Positions 45,644 through 58,579 of a DNA stretch of 64,000 bases are shown piece by piece; positions within the stretch are counted from its first letter, which is position 1, and every line of letters starts with the position of its first letter. The notes below the pieces were generated by a model that made no database searches, was not told the DNA's origin, and saw nothing but the letters and a program-made list of their open reading frames with translations. Source of the DNA: Gremmenia infestans (taxonomy: Eukaryota > Ascomycota > Leotiomycetes > Helotiales > Hamatocanthoscyphaceae); NCBI GenBank assembly GCA_032629725.1, contig JAFEVB010000008.1, positions 124,001 to 188,000 on the forward strand. The letters run 5' to 3'. A program made the translations under genes and the position numbers.

Positions 45644-48600
45644 GGTTGTCGTTGATGTTGCGGGACTTTCATTTATCCTGCTCATAGTAAGTACTGCACA
45701 GCTGAGCAAATCCACCTTGCGCATTATGCTGATTTGTGAGTGATTGCAGTTATTTTCTCCATGCAACGATCATTGCATATACAAAATCAAGGAACGAAAG
45801 GAGGCTCAAGGTCATCCGTCAAGCGATGCTGGTGGAGAAAATCTTCAAAACCAAAACCAAAACCAGGTGCGGGAGGGAGAGGCGCGCGCTCAGGCACAAA
45901 TGTGATCCGGGCTTTATCCGCCGCCCCGAGATTATCTTATCTACCTACAGTATCCATCTGGGGAAACATAATCATCGCTGAAGAAGGCGCCAGCTGCGAG
46001 GCGAATTATCGACACCTCATCTTCCTCCACGTGTATTTTCGTCTCGTCTTGTCTCATCTCATCACGTTTCAGAACACCACACCACACCCACCAACAATGC
46101 CAAGAAGGGCGAAGTAGCGCAAGCTGTATGCATGGATAATGGTACTCGAGTACGGACAGTTGCGACAGTAAGGAACGGCCCTCAGCCGCGCCGCTATTTC
46201 TTCGGGGCTCAGTAGGAGCAGGACTAGGCAGAAGAAGGGCCATCCATGGGATGATCATGATCATGTGTATCAGCCTTGATTTTTAAGTCTAAATCAGTCA
46301 TCATACTTCATGAAGGGACTGGAATTTATTCCCCCATTCGTTACAAAGGAAAGGTGTTCATTCGAGGAGGTGTGGTGCTCAAGCAACGGTGGCTGTGTTT
46401 CTCATTCTGATAGTTGATAGCGACAAGAAAATGTTCACATCACATCACATCACATCACAACTTTCAATGTCCTATAAAATATGCAACTCGCCCGTGACAA
46501 GAATACGAAGTACTATCTATGCACTACCAAGGGAAGAAGAGTGGACAAGCAATGCCAGGCGCGGCGAGATGTTAAATCCGTGCAGGAGAATACTAGGTCG
46601 TGCCCCCCACTCGTAAAAGGAGGTGGGCGCTTAAAGTTCGCATGGCTGGTGACGGTGAAGGAGGCATGATCCTTAAAAGCAACCAATAGTAATAATGATA
46701 GGAAATAAACCGCGGACATTTCTCGATTGTAACCAATCACACATCAGAACAGTCTTTTTTCCCGTCTTCTAATCGCCTGGGACTGCATCCGTAATATCTT
46801 CTAAGAAATTAATACGAAAAAATAGTCTAGTAAGAAGACGAAACGCCACAGAGTCAACGGAACGTGGTACAAGCAAAATTACGAGTACCAACCATCCAAA
46901 CTTTGGATGTGGTAACAAAGCAGGTACGGATACATCACCTCGGAATCCAACAACATCCTTGCATTGCAGGTAATATATAATTCGCACTCCCCCCTTCAGC
47001 TTCTGTACATCCTACTAATGTTGTGCGCATTCACAATCAGACAGTCTACCCCGCGGCTACCTCTGCTCTGACCAGCAGGAAGAGGGAGCGATCTTCGGGA
47101 AGATGCTGTGCTGTGCCAGCGGGAGCTTGGACGTTGCGGGAGAACCTTCGATGTCATGCTGCCGATATTAATGCTTGTAACTTAGCAACAACAACTAAAC
47201 TAAATCTAGATAAAGAGAGCAACGGAAGGAATCCGAGAGGGACACAACTTGGAAGATATCGATCGAAACTCTGTCGATTATTGCTGTGATATCCCCCTAC
47301 ATATTCACAATCACATCAGGCCGTAGCGCATGTGATGCGATGCGATGCGATGCAAAAGCGTCAGCGTCCCACGATTAATGTTATTGACAACAATTGGTGG
47401 CACGGAGTCCATAAATAAGAGGTGATAGAAGTATTATGGACCGGGCACGCTTAACACAGAGCAAGTTCCAGCGCCACAGTCCCAACCCCTCATTTTCACT
47501 TCTGCAAAGGAGCGCCACTGGCTGACGGGTACTGTACTGCGTACGGAGTATTTGTTCCCTGACAATGACTTAGAAGCGCAACAAGCATTAGAAGGGGAAC
47601 GAAAATCCGACGGCTTCAGACAGTGGAACAAGTCGAAAGTTTGGGAACGATAGAAGCAGAAGAGAATACAAATGGTGTTGTTCAAGTTGGAAATAATAGT
47701 ACCACTCACAATGCTTTTGTAGACGCTTGCCCATGGTTTAGTACTTTGGAGGACCTTTGTCTAGCACTCGAGATTCGACGGTGAGGTTTACGGCATCCCT
47801 GGCAATAGGTCAATTCGCGCGTCTAATAGGTCGCTGCTGTGATTGCTTGTGCATGTATGTGGTTTTCGTCCAGCCACTCAGCGTTCGGATGTGCCTTTTC
47901 AACGTCTGGTGGCGCTAGGAGCTCGACCCAAGTGTCCAACGTGTGGCCAACCTCCTGCTTTGAGTTCCCACCAAATCCTAGGTATACATCTTTGCCATGT
48001 CACGAACCTTCCAAGGCGGAGGAGGGTCTGCATAGAACAGACCTCCCACAGCCTCGCTCAGAATACCTTACCTAACCGTACCAATACCGGTCGATCCCAG
48101 GCCATCCGGAGCTTCTAGGAGTCCGTATTTCTGGACTGCACTGCACTGCTGTACTTTATAGCGATTCATCCGTTACTGTATGCCGTCACTGCCACCTTCC
48201 CTATTCTTGCCTTGAGATCCGCGTGTGATATCGAATGCACTCTATTGCCCATTGAGCTTTCTTGCATTGGAGTTTTGAGCCACGTTGACATGGTTCTTCA
48301 TGGCCCCTCCATGCTAAAAAGCTCCACGCCTCCAGGGTCTCTTAAGCGGTATGCAGTGGCCACTCTTATCCTGGCTCCTCGAGCTCTTACTCGGTGCACC
48401 AGAGATGAGCCGGACCGCATCCGCATCAGATCCTATGGCTCGGCTGGACATGCGTATCTAATTGTGTCTTCGGATCATCCATTGACAGCTCGAGTCACCT
48501 CATATTAGCCGCTCTGTTGCTCCAACGCTCTCAGACTTGAAGGAAGCAAAGCCACATACGTTCCCTATGGACCCGTTCTCAGTCTTTATCTCTCCAAGCG

Positions 48601-49271
48601 TGCGGGATCTTCATTTGGACCCCTTAGCCCCCGATTACAAGCGCCAAAAGTACCATTCATTGTCTTGCATCCCGTGGGTCCAGACGCCCACGAGGCGATA
48701 GCCGTACCCGTACGAGTCCTTGGACATCTGTCTCATAGCTCCCACGAGATTCCGTGCTACTATTGATACTATCCCCTTCTCTCCCCCTCCGTTGTACTCC
48801 GCACTTCAATCTTTTGTCTCTCCTCTTCTATTTCTCGGCCATTGTACAAGCCTAGACCGTTCACACAAGCACGCATTACAGCTGTTCATGCAGCACACAA
48901 ACCGTACAAGCCATCAATCGGTGCCCTCGTATATTGAAGCGACGTCGGGCAGCCAGCAAACCCATGTGACTGACGAGTGAAAAGAGAAGGATTGAGCGTG
49001 GACGTGATCAGTCCTGTACTGCAGGACCACAACCGCTGGTGGGGCGGCAAGAGACTTTACATATGTATGTGGCTCCTCTACACCGTTTAGTATACAAGAC
49101 AGATTGGATGTCCAGTGCTGCGGTCCCAGTCCATCTCCTGTCGTCCTCCACTGGGAATATGCAGGCTGTTATGCATCCATTCGACTAACAAGTAATTAAG
49201 AAACTGTCCAAGTCGTCGCATCGCATCGCATAGCAGACAACGAAAACGGGGAAGAGGACTTCATTGTCGCC
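45644..49271. other. Long gene-poor interval upstream of the WD40 gene
   Basis: 3.6 kb without a recognisable coding gene; the frames are short and not protein-like. It contains CATCA repeats (about 46434-46459), four GATGC units (47334-47353) and three TCGCA units (49216-49231) just before the WD40 start. The right part presumably holds a long promoter and leader for the 1753-residue gene. Confidence 0.45.
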
Positions 49272-52200
49272 ATGTCCGCCGGACAGCTGGGGAGGCATCG
49301 CTCGGTGTCGATGAGCTCGGGTCAGTCTTCGAAGGGGCGACTAGCCACACTTGCGGAGATCAGTCAAAGCATGCCTCCAACCGAAGTCACCCGCGATTTC
49401 GAACCATGCGCTGCCACGCCGTCTATGTTCTTGTATGCGCAAGGCAACTCGGTTGTTTGCGCACACCACGATACCCTGGCCATTGAGCGACGCTTCTCGC
49501 GACATACCGAGGAGATCCAGTTACTTGCCGTTGACAACATCAGCGAGAGAGGTGCTGGGCGACTAGTGGTGACTTACGATGCTGGGCAGACGGCCATTGT
49601 ATGGGATTGCATGACTGGAGATGAGCTGGCCAGATTTGCGTCGTATGAGAACCTGACAGTTGCAGCCTGGATGCGCAATGGAAATGTTGCTTTCGGTGCG
49701 TTGAACCACCATCAGCGATTATATTTGCTTTTTGGGGGTTGGCTGCTCTTTCAGAAGAAAGGTTGCTGATTTAGTGTTGTGCAGGCAATTCGCAAGGAAA
49801 AGTGATTCTATTCGAACCTTCAACATCCGAACATATTTCTGCCAGAACGATAGACCAAATCCCAATCACGGCTTTGGCTCCCGCTGCAGATTGTAGAACT
49901 TATGCAATTGGGTATCTACCACTTCTCCATCCATGCGGTTGAAGGGGTTTTTTAGAACTAACTGGATCATCTAGATTTGCAAATGGATCCCTCCTAATCG
50001 CAGCTTTACAGCCAAGATTCACCATTCTGCACAACCTGACTACCTCCAGAGGACCGTCTCCCATTGTCACGTTGGCATGGCACGCTTCTTCGTCACGCCA
50101 AAAGTCCGACATGTTGGCCAGCCAGACAAACGACGGTGACTTGCGGGTTTGGAGTGTCGCCAAGTCGCCCACCAGCAGTGATACGGCTAAAGTCGTAAGA
50201 GTCCTGAAACGGACAGAAAACTATCAAACGGGGCCAAATTGGTTGGCGTGGGCCAAGAACGGTCGGATTCTCCAGTTTTCTGAAGGGTGAGTAGTGGGAG
50301 TGATAATCACACCGACGCGCGCGCTTAACCAGACATTGCTGACACAGCCCCTTTCTAGAGAAACCTCGTCGTGGGATGTGCGGACGAAGAATGTTCTTTA
50401 CGAGTCAGTACCTACGCTCGAGCATGTCAGGGGTCTCGCTGTCTACGGCCCTGGCGCCACTCTGTTCACGTTGGGCCCCAACAACACGGCCCAGCAGTTC
50501 GACCTCAATAGTCCCCCGCAGATTGTGGCAAACGTTCAGCACCCAGCCAATCTATTTCCCCCTTCGCCACCCGTCTCTATCGAGGAGCAGAAGAAGCAGG
50601 GCTCGGCGGCTATCGCTGATGCCGATCTTGAGTCGTCGTCGGTGCCGATCAATATTGACATTTCTGAGAGCGATGAGGATCATATGTCACCACTGGCACG
50701 GATTGCTCGAGAAATGGACAAGCTGGAGCAAGGACGCCAAGAGCCAGACCGTTCTGATACTCTCAGTCCTGTGTCGTCAAGGAGTAGAACGTCGACAACA
50801 TCAAGATCATCCGCTGGGTCTCGACCACATCACGAGTATCGGAAGCATACATCAGTCACCTCACGTGGTCTAAGCGACGGTACGACAATGTCTCCTGGGT
50901 CATCGTTGCATTCTACACGAGAACCTTCCGTGGTTTCTAGTCGCGACAGCTTATCAATGAGCAGTTTAAGCTCGGCGTCGCATACTTCACACCGGTCTCG
51001 ACCAAGGGGCTCTCGCTTACGCCAGGAAGTGCTTCGCAGTCCAGATGACGCGAGGGTCGTAGACTTATTCAAATTCACGAAGACAAGATTGAGTGATATA
51101 CCTTACAGCCACCCACAAGTTTTGGATAACAGCCATCTAACGAACAATGATCTTCGACGACAAATGCTCAGCACAATATTCGGCTGGAAGGGTGAGGCGG
51201 GTGAGCTGATACAGGATGAGATGAGTCGGCACCCACTGGGATCCCCCAATAGACTCCTCTTGGCTAAATGGCTCGGTGATATCGACACTGACATCATGGC
51301 TACCAGCTCGGAATCAATGACCTCCTCGGACTGGATGCTTCTGGCCCTAAGTGGAATTGGCGGCCATGCTTCACAGACGAAAGTTGCACGCGCATACGTT
51401 CAACGTCTTCTTGAAAAGGGGGATGTGCATACTGCTGCAACAATCATGATTGGAATGGGCGATCAGAACGATGCAATTGAGATATATGTCTCTCATAAAC
51501 GCTACATGGAGGCTTTGATATTGACTTGTCATGTATTTCCAGCCGATTGGCAGAGACAGGCAGAACTGATCAGAAAATGGGGTGAATGGGCAGTTCAACA
51601 TAGCTTACAGCAACTGGCTATCCGATGTTTCTCGTGCACTGGATCGGAATCATCAGAGCCCTGGGTATCACCAACTGCTCAAGCTGCAACATTCTCGCAA
51701 CTTCAGCAGCAAAGCATCCCTGAAATTTTGAGCCCGCCATTGTCCCCTCCCGGAGCCAGAGGTCCTCAACGCAGTATTGCGAAAACTTCTGCGCTCAAAC
51801 TCATCACAACGTTCGGTGACAAAGCTGGGAAATCCAAGTTCTTCGGGCTCGGAGAGGATGAGAGAACACCGATTGGCGGTGGTGTAACCCCAATTGCAGA
51901 GTCTGCACTTTCGCCTTCAGGTAGTGAAACGGTGCACACTGCTTTCTTGAGACCTGGTCATCGCAGTGCTTACAACACTCCTGCCTCAGCACGAACTGCA
52001 ACCCCGGGAGGATTTTCCAGACAAAGGCTCCCTTCAATTGGCGAAACTCCTTCCGATGTCATGCCCCGAAGGACGCTAGAGCCCGCAAAGCTGCCTACAC
52101 CTGTAGACTCTGGATCAGAAAAGGAGAAAATCGAGCGCCTTGCTGGAGTACACGAGCGCAATATTTCACAGCCAGAAACAACACTGCAACTTAGTTCAGC

Positions 52201-54757
52201 AACGTACACGCCCACTGGCAGAGCCGCTACAGCAAGCCCGATGATGCAAAAGAGTAGGAACAAACCCTCAAATCCGCTACCTTCACCCTCTCCAGAATCA
52301 TTCACAATCAAGAACCAGGCTGCTCGTACTCGAAATGGATCCCGTGACCGTAAACCAGATGGGCTTCAAATACAGTGGCCACCCATGGAGTCCATTATCA
52401 CCGGAGATTACATGACCTCTCCTGAGCTTTCTGTTGCTTCGTCAAAAGCACGCACCAACGCTTCACGCTCTATCGCTCCATCCACAGCCTCACTCTCAAC
52501 TGGCGGTAGAAGCCCCATGACCAGTGAGCGAAGCTACCGAAGTGTTGGGACAGCAAGTCCAGTTGTCACTGGTAGAAGCTTAGATCAGTATATTAGCAGC
52601 CTTGAATCTGCACAATACCATGCCGAAAAGCAACGAGTAAGACACAGCAGCCGCGACAGGCACGATAAATCAGGGAGGGCGCGCAGTAGCAGTAGAAAGG
52701 CTAAGGCACGCGAACCATCAGAGGACCGAGGACGTAGTGCTGCTCGCTACATCAAACCGGCAAAGCGCTCTCCGACATCTCCTATTCCAATGTCGCCAGA
52801 GGACCTCAGGGATCTCGGCGCCGTTGGTTATGGCGATCTTGCTCTTTCACCTGCCACGGAAATGAGAAAGCAACGGGAGGCCAGTCATTCAAGGGTGAAA
52901 GCTTCAAAGCCTTCAAGTAGAGTCCGTCGTGCTTCCCCAGAGCCTGTTGCCCGAACCAGTAAGCCTGCAAGCCGTGTGACTAGCCGCAATAACAGCCGTC
53001 GACCTAGCCCTGATAGCCGCCTTACCATGATCGATACTAGAAGTAGGGGAAGAAGCCAAGGCCGAGAGGGCTCTACGATTCGTTCTCCGTCGTCACCGTT
53101 GCCTATGTCACCTCAGGCCAGGTTCTACCAGGCAGATGATGATGAAGAGGACTTGAAGCAGGCGAAACAAGATCAAATGAGGTTTAGGTCCAGACATCGA
53201 AGTACGAGTCGCTTGAGAGAGCGTGGAACGAGTGCTATTCGGGATGTCTCGCCGGATAGAAGACGCCGTGACCGGTCAAGCAGCCGACGTCCTGATGAGC
53301 GGGATGCTAGCAGGACAAGAAAAGATCTTACAGCGCCAAAGCGAGAGCGCCGGGAACAATCGCATGCTCGATCAGTCTCCGAACAAAAACCCAATTCTGG
53401 TGATGTTCATCGGCTCAAGGACGAGCGAACTCTCAAGAAAGAACACGCTGCTCGTGAGCTCGAGGAAAGACGCAAGTCTTTGGCTCGTAGGCCGTCTGTT
53501 CCTCCAATCATGCACCCGGGAGATCTGGGCACCCTTTCTCCCATTACTTATCATGAGGCTCTACCGGACTTCACCAGATCTTGGCCAAAGCAGACCCAGG
53601 TGCAGCCGCCGCGTAGCCAAACAACATCTCCTGCGAATATTCAGACTTCTCCGAGTTATCTGAAAGACGGCAATGGGTCTTCTGTACAAATTGGACTTCC
53701 AGCTACTCCTAGAGCCATGAGACATCCAAAATATGATCCCGAACACAAAGATATACCAGAAGTACCTCAAATTCCCGAGAAGTATGATTCGAACCAGCCA
53801 CCCACTTGGGGAAGCTTGAATGCGATATCATACAACAGCGCCTTCGAGAGCCTTGCTCCTCTTCCGAAGACAACTTATTCAGCGGCACCTCGACGCGGTC
53901 CGCCACGAAGCGCATCTGCTCCAATTCCGGAAGAGCCTCCCCTCTCGCCGTACCCACTTCCTGCAGCTCTTCCAACACACCCGGCATTCCAATCAGCGCT
54001 GCCACCTAGTAGCCGGAGAAAAACACAGGATCCTAGTATAGCTCGTAGCCCACTGCTGTCACCTCGGAAAATCATTCCTGGAGAGTCCCAGCCTGGGACC
54101 CTCGGATACGAGACCCGAAACAACAGCCCAGTGTACGCTGCGGTAAACCCGTCTCAAATGGGCGGTATCGATGAAACAATTGAAGCAAGCGTTCAGCCCC
54201 TGAATCCTTCCAATGACAACCTCACACCGCCGCCGCCCCCACCTCCTCCTGCTCCTCCGATCCTTAAAGAATTGCAGCATCTAGCAATGCCTCCCCCTCC
54301 CCCTCCAGCCCCCTTATACCGTCCCAACGATACCAACACACAGTCAATGGTCTCAGGCGTCTCTCAAGGCTCTGGGGTGATCGAAATCGTCATGGACGAT
54401 GAGGATGAAAAGGCTTCCAGCGCTCCCGAGGCGCCGGCACCACCAAATCCACCATTCGCACATTCGCGCACGTCCTCTTTCGGTCACAACCGTGGACGCA
54501 GTGAAAACGACAATAGCTTTTCCGGTCGATTCTCTCGCGCCGCTGAGCGCCTTCGCAGTGCCAGCCGTGGAAGGAACGGAACGCCCCCTCTGAATGCTAG
54601 AAGCCCTCAAGAGCAAAGCCCTTACGAAAGTGTGCCATGGAGTACAAACCGATCTACGGCTACCACTCCCAGCCTGCCTGCCGCTGCATCTACTTCTGAG
54701 AGGCATCCTAGGGAGGTCAAGGCCGCAATGCAGGGCATGGAAGGAGGAATGATCTAG
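49272..54757 (+). CDS. Large WD40 / helical-repeat protein with Ser/Arg- and Pro-rich tail
   Basis: Exons 49272-49695, 49785-49911, 49975-50286 and 50359-54757 join in phase to 1753 codons. The N-terminal 420 residues read as WD40-type strands (RLVVTYDAGQTAIVWDCMTG, LASQTNDGDLRVWSVAKS, SSWDVRTKNVLYES). A helical region at about residues 620-780 (ARAYVQRLLEKGDVHTAATI, YVSHKRYMEALILTCHVFPA) resembles the alpha-solenoid found after propellers in coat and scaffold proteins. The remainder is disordered: many SRSRS/RRASP motifs, then polyproline runs (PPPPPPPPAPP and MPPPPPPAPL) that could bind profilin, WW or SH3 domains. I infer a scaffold; I do not recognise a named orthologue. The start ATG is at 49272, after a short TCGCA repeat. 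Confidence 0.82.
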
Positions 54758-55949
54758 ACCTGTACTATTCTTACTCTCCTCATTTGTATTTTGCATGACC
54801 TTACCGGCGTTTTTTGGATTTACTTTCTTCATCATTCCCTCGATACCCTTCCTTCTCCTCGTTCCAAAAGGGATTTGATTTCTTGCATTCTTAGGACATC
54901 AAGCGCCAGTGGCTATGCGCACATTATATGAATCGACAGAACTATTTATGATTTACGAATTTGGCTCTTGAGGTGGGCGTTTTTTTGTGGTTTTCACAAT
55001 CTATCTTTATTATATGTATTCTACTTCTTACTATCCTTTATTTGCAAGATTATATAACGCAATATGTTTGCGTATACCTGCTATCAGCTTGTCGGTTTTG
55101 GCATGAGATGCTTGTTGGGCGATTGGTGGAGAACGTGTGTTTGTAGCTTAGAGAGAGTGTAGGTGAGACAGCCTAAAGAGACTTAAAGAGGGTTGGAAGG
55201 AGAAAATAAGATGGAAAAAGCTTCACTAAACTTGACGCCTCACGGCTGGTTATTTGAATAAGTAGCGCTTGTAACCACAATCATTTCCACAAGTATAATA
55301 TAAGTCTTGCATTGTTGATATAGTGATGTTAATCTGTTTATATAATCAATCCCTGTTAATATTAAAATGGGAGAAAGTAATGGAGCGAGCGCCACGTGCA
55401 CGTGCGTGGTTCGCTTAAATGTGGAACGAGAACAAGCGAGCTGACGAGCTGAAGGACAGAATGGTATTAAAAAAGATGGCAAAAATATTAAAATAAAAAC
55501 AAAAAAAAAGTCGACGCTCAACCCAAATCTTATAACCAAACCACGCAACAAGTATAATCCAATACCGCCACCCGACGGTGAGGATTTCTCTGCAGAGTGA
55601 GGCCTCCCTCGAGAAGTGTTCTTCATTGCTTAAGGCTCCACCAGCATCGTGAGTTACCTGCACGAGTGGGAAGCCACCGCCGTGTTCGAACTGGGCACTG
55701 TTGGTGGTGACCCGAAGGTCGAAATGGTTAGAAAGATATGGGATGCAGATATCTTCTTAAACTTGTGACCATTACAGCCAAGCCCAAATTGTCTTATTTC
55801 ATTCTATATAGGTACATGCAAAAAGGGCCGACGTTGACCCGGGTCCGTGTTGTGATTGGCTGCTATGCCATTCCTACAACCAAAAGCCAACGCCAACACC
55901 TACTTACCTCTCACAGCAAGCAAACCAAACCACCAAACCAAATCAAGCA
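54758..55949. other. Intergenic, WD40 gene / MGMT
   Basis: 1.2 kb holding the WD40 3' UTR and the MGMT promoter. The frame at 55240-55663 (minus) is AT-rich and not protein-like. A CCACGTGCACGTGCGTGG near-palindrome at about 55392-55409 contains two overlapping CACGTG E-boxes and could be a bHLH site. Confidence 0.45.
55392..55409. promoter_or_regulatory. Overlapping E-box palindrome
   Basis: The sequence GCCACGTGCACGTGCGTGG holds CACGTG twice, six bases apart, upstream of the MGMT gene by about 540 bp. CACGTG is the core bound by bHLH factors such as Pho4/Cbf1-type regulators. A regulatory role is inference only. Confidence 0.3.
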
Positions 55950-56516
55950 ATGACCAAAGACAACCCCCAGGCTACTACCTTCATGGATGCCCCAATTGCG
56001 AACGAGAAGAGGAAGCGAGCGGCAGGAAACGATGCAACAAGGCCAAAAAAAGCTATCAAGAAAACCGAGCTTGCGTCGCTCCATGACCCAGAAGTCGAAA
56101 CGGCAGAAACATCCCCCTATTTCAAAGCAACCACCGCCGAACCAGAAACCCATCTCACACCCTACCTCCACAAAATATCCCTCTCCGGTAAAACCCCGTT
56201 CCAGAAGAGGGTCCTCACGGCATTATGTCAAGTCCCGTGTGGTCAGTATACCACTTACGGTATCATGTCGAAACACCTCTCATCCAGTCCAAGGGCCGTA
56301 GGCAACGCATTAAAGAACAACCCATTTGCCCCACAGGTTCCTTGCCACAGGGTTCTTGCTTCAGATGGTGGGCTAGGTGGCTTCATGGGGAGCTGGGGCA
56401 GAGGTGGAGAGAAGGGCAAGAACGATGACAAGAAATTGAAGCTGCTGAGGGAAGAAGGCGTAAGGTTTGGCGGAAATGGAAAGGTTGTGGGGAAGGTCTG
56501 GGATGGATTCAAGTGA
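55950..56516 (+). CDS. O6-alkylguanine-DNA alkyltransferase (MGMT/Ogt family)
   Basis: A single exon of 188 codons. The protein removes alkyl groups from O6-guanine by suicide transfer to its own cysteine. The DNA-binding fold runs from about residue 75: TPFQKRVLTALCQVPCGQYT, the Arg finger in SPRAVGNALKNNPF, and the active-site VPCHRV with Cys present. It is therefore a true transferase and not an alkyltransferase-like (Cys to Trp) protein. GGLGGFMGSWGRGG and LLREEGVRF close the fold. A basic 60-residue N-terminal extension (EKRKR, TRPKKAIKK) suggests nuclear entry. It ends 44 bp from the convergent Zn2Cys6 gene, so their 3' UTRs must overlap. Confidence 0.94.
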   Translation: MTKDNPQATTFMDAPIANEKRKRAAGNDATRPKKAIKKTELASLHDPEVETAETSPYFKATTAEPETHLTPYLHKISLSGKTPFQKRVLTALCQVPCGQYTTYGIMSKHLSSSPRAVGNALKNNPFAPQVPCHRVLASDGGLGGFMGSWGRGGEKGKNDDKKLKLLREEGVRFGGNGKVVGKVWDGFK

Positions 56517-56560
56517 TGAAATGGCGGAATGTCTTGAGGAGAGAGTCTCTTTGCGTCCAT

Positions 56561-58579
56561 TCAGTCTCCCATACCAGACCAATTTCTCACGCTCTGTATA
56601 TGAACAGCGGAATCGCCAACGCCTCGAATACCGTGCAGAGTCCCCCTCCATTCTTTTTCAATGACATCCAGGCCAGTCAACCTAACTCTGGCCCACTCCG
56701 GAATATACTCCGTCCCAACACCATCTTCCTCGGTCTCTATTTTGAACCTTGCCACATCCGCACACACCAGACTCATCCACTGAGCTTCTCTCCAAGGCCT
56801 CGTACCAAGCAAATCGAGCGCGTCTCGCCGAGTTCTCCGATCCCGGCAGCTAATCGCTGGTGTGAGTAATGGATAAATCAGGCCCATGTCAAAAGTAAAG
56901 ACTCCTTCACCAAAAACGATATCTGCGTGTGGATGGTTAAGAACCGTCCTGCACATCTCAACGAGGTTTTCCATCTGTGGAGTAAAGGAATCCCATATAA
57001 GCTCGGTGGACGAAAGGTGGCCATTTAGACGCATCGTGGTATTCAACGAATGAATCTTCATCATTAGGACTTGGAATGCGTCCAGATGGTTGATATCCTT
57101 CAGCGAGGATCGAAATAGTGGTTCAAATGCTTTACACCAGCGTCTGTTCTCGGCCGCGTACATCTCTTGTTGAACCTTCATGCGTGGAAACCCACAGTCA
57201 GTATTTCCTCTTTTCGTATATATGAAGAGTGGAGTAGGAGAAGCATGCTTCGACAGCATCATATACCTAAGAAAGCATAGCTTACCTGCAAGCCATCTGG
57301 CATAACAAGTGCCCGAGAAAGTTCTTTAGGGTAAGCATCCTCCAGAACTTCTTTAAAATTCAAGAGCGCAGATTTATCAGCTTGTGCATAAGCCATGAAA
57401 TGAAACGTTCTTCGCATTATTAGTTCCAAGTGCCGCCTCGCTTCGTCAATGTTCATAAAAGCCTCCGGCATATTCCTGACAGACAAATTGCCCTCGGCCT
57501 TGAGGATCTGATGCTGCTCTCCCATTCGTGTATCATACAGAGCAAGGACCTGGACCTCCATGCGGTCAAATTGCTGCAAAAGTTCGTCTTCGATAATATT
57601 GGGCGCAGGTGGTGATATGCCGCCACTATTCCACTGATCCGGTGTTTCATTATGGTTCTTCAGCTCCTCGATGAGCTTGAACCCCTGCTGGGAGTGGAGC
57701 AGGGCACTTTGATGGTGTAGTTGCATAGACTCGATGCACACCACCAGCAAGCAAGAAATCATTGTCAATCGTCTCCCTTGGTCTCTCGTTGCAACAGCTA
57801 TGTGCGTCTTTATCCCGGCCAAAAATTGGTTGTACTGCAGAAGTGCAAATTCATAGAGGCAGGCAGCATTGAAATCAGATTCACTCTCCTCTCCCGTACT
57901 TTGCAATTCTTTCAATTTCGTCGACCTACTTAGACCTCCAATCGCAATAATAGCATGGCGGATAAAATCCTGGTCTTGGCCAGCTTGCAATAGCAAAGTC
58001 TGCCAAATAGATTGGCTGAAATAGGACAACTGGGGAGCCACCTCTTCCCGGTAGAAGCAGAAGCAGCGGAACTCGTCTTCGTTGCTTAAGTTCTGAATTT
58101 CTGGGTCTTTCTGTGGCGTCGTCATTTCTCTGCTGAGCTGATGGTCTTTGGGAAGGATCGCTCTATGGTCCGACGATGTTGAAGCTTCTCGTTGCCGGCT
58201 TTGACTACGCCTCCCATGGGCTGAAGAATCGTCCTCGTACCCACTAGAACATCAGGAGTCAGTACTTCTTACGGTCGCTGGGCGAGTAGGGGAAGTGGAG
58301 GACAGTGTAGAGTCTGTGGGTTTCTAAGTAGCAGGATATCTGTGGTCCTTACTCGCAATAATTGTTCCCGAACCTCTGGCATCGGAGACACTCGGGGCGT
58401 GTCTCGTCGCACTTGACTCTCCTAATTTCTGCCGCAGCGAATCAGAAAGCCCTCCTCATTTAGATAGAAACGGTCAACCTACTACATGTTTTGCATCCAG
58501 TCTTCACTTTCGGCTTCCTGTTTCTCTTCCTGTCTTTCTCTCGTTTGTCTTTCGAGCTTTCTGATTTATTAGCCTCCAT
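56561..58579 (-). CDS. Zn2Cys6 transcription factor with fungal regulatory domain
   Basis: Minus-strand exons 58579-58483, 58428-58353, 58243-57286 and 57175-56561 join in phase to 581 codons. The zinc cluster spans intron 1: GCKTCKIRRVKCDETRPECL, then RCQRFG and YC, giving the C-x2-C-x6-C ... C-x2-C-x6-C pattern that binds two zinc ions and CGG-type half-sites. A basic lead (KREKDRKRNRKPK) precedes it. The middle and end are the helical fungal-specific domain common in such factors (FYREEVAPQLSYFSQSIWQT, HAIIAIGGLSRS). Targets are unknown. Start choice: the ATG giving MEANKSES is the only one in frame with the cluster. Confidence 0.9.
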
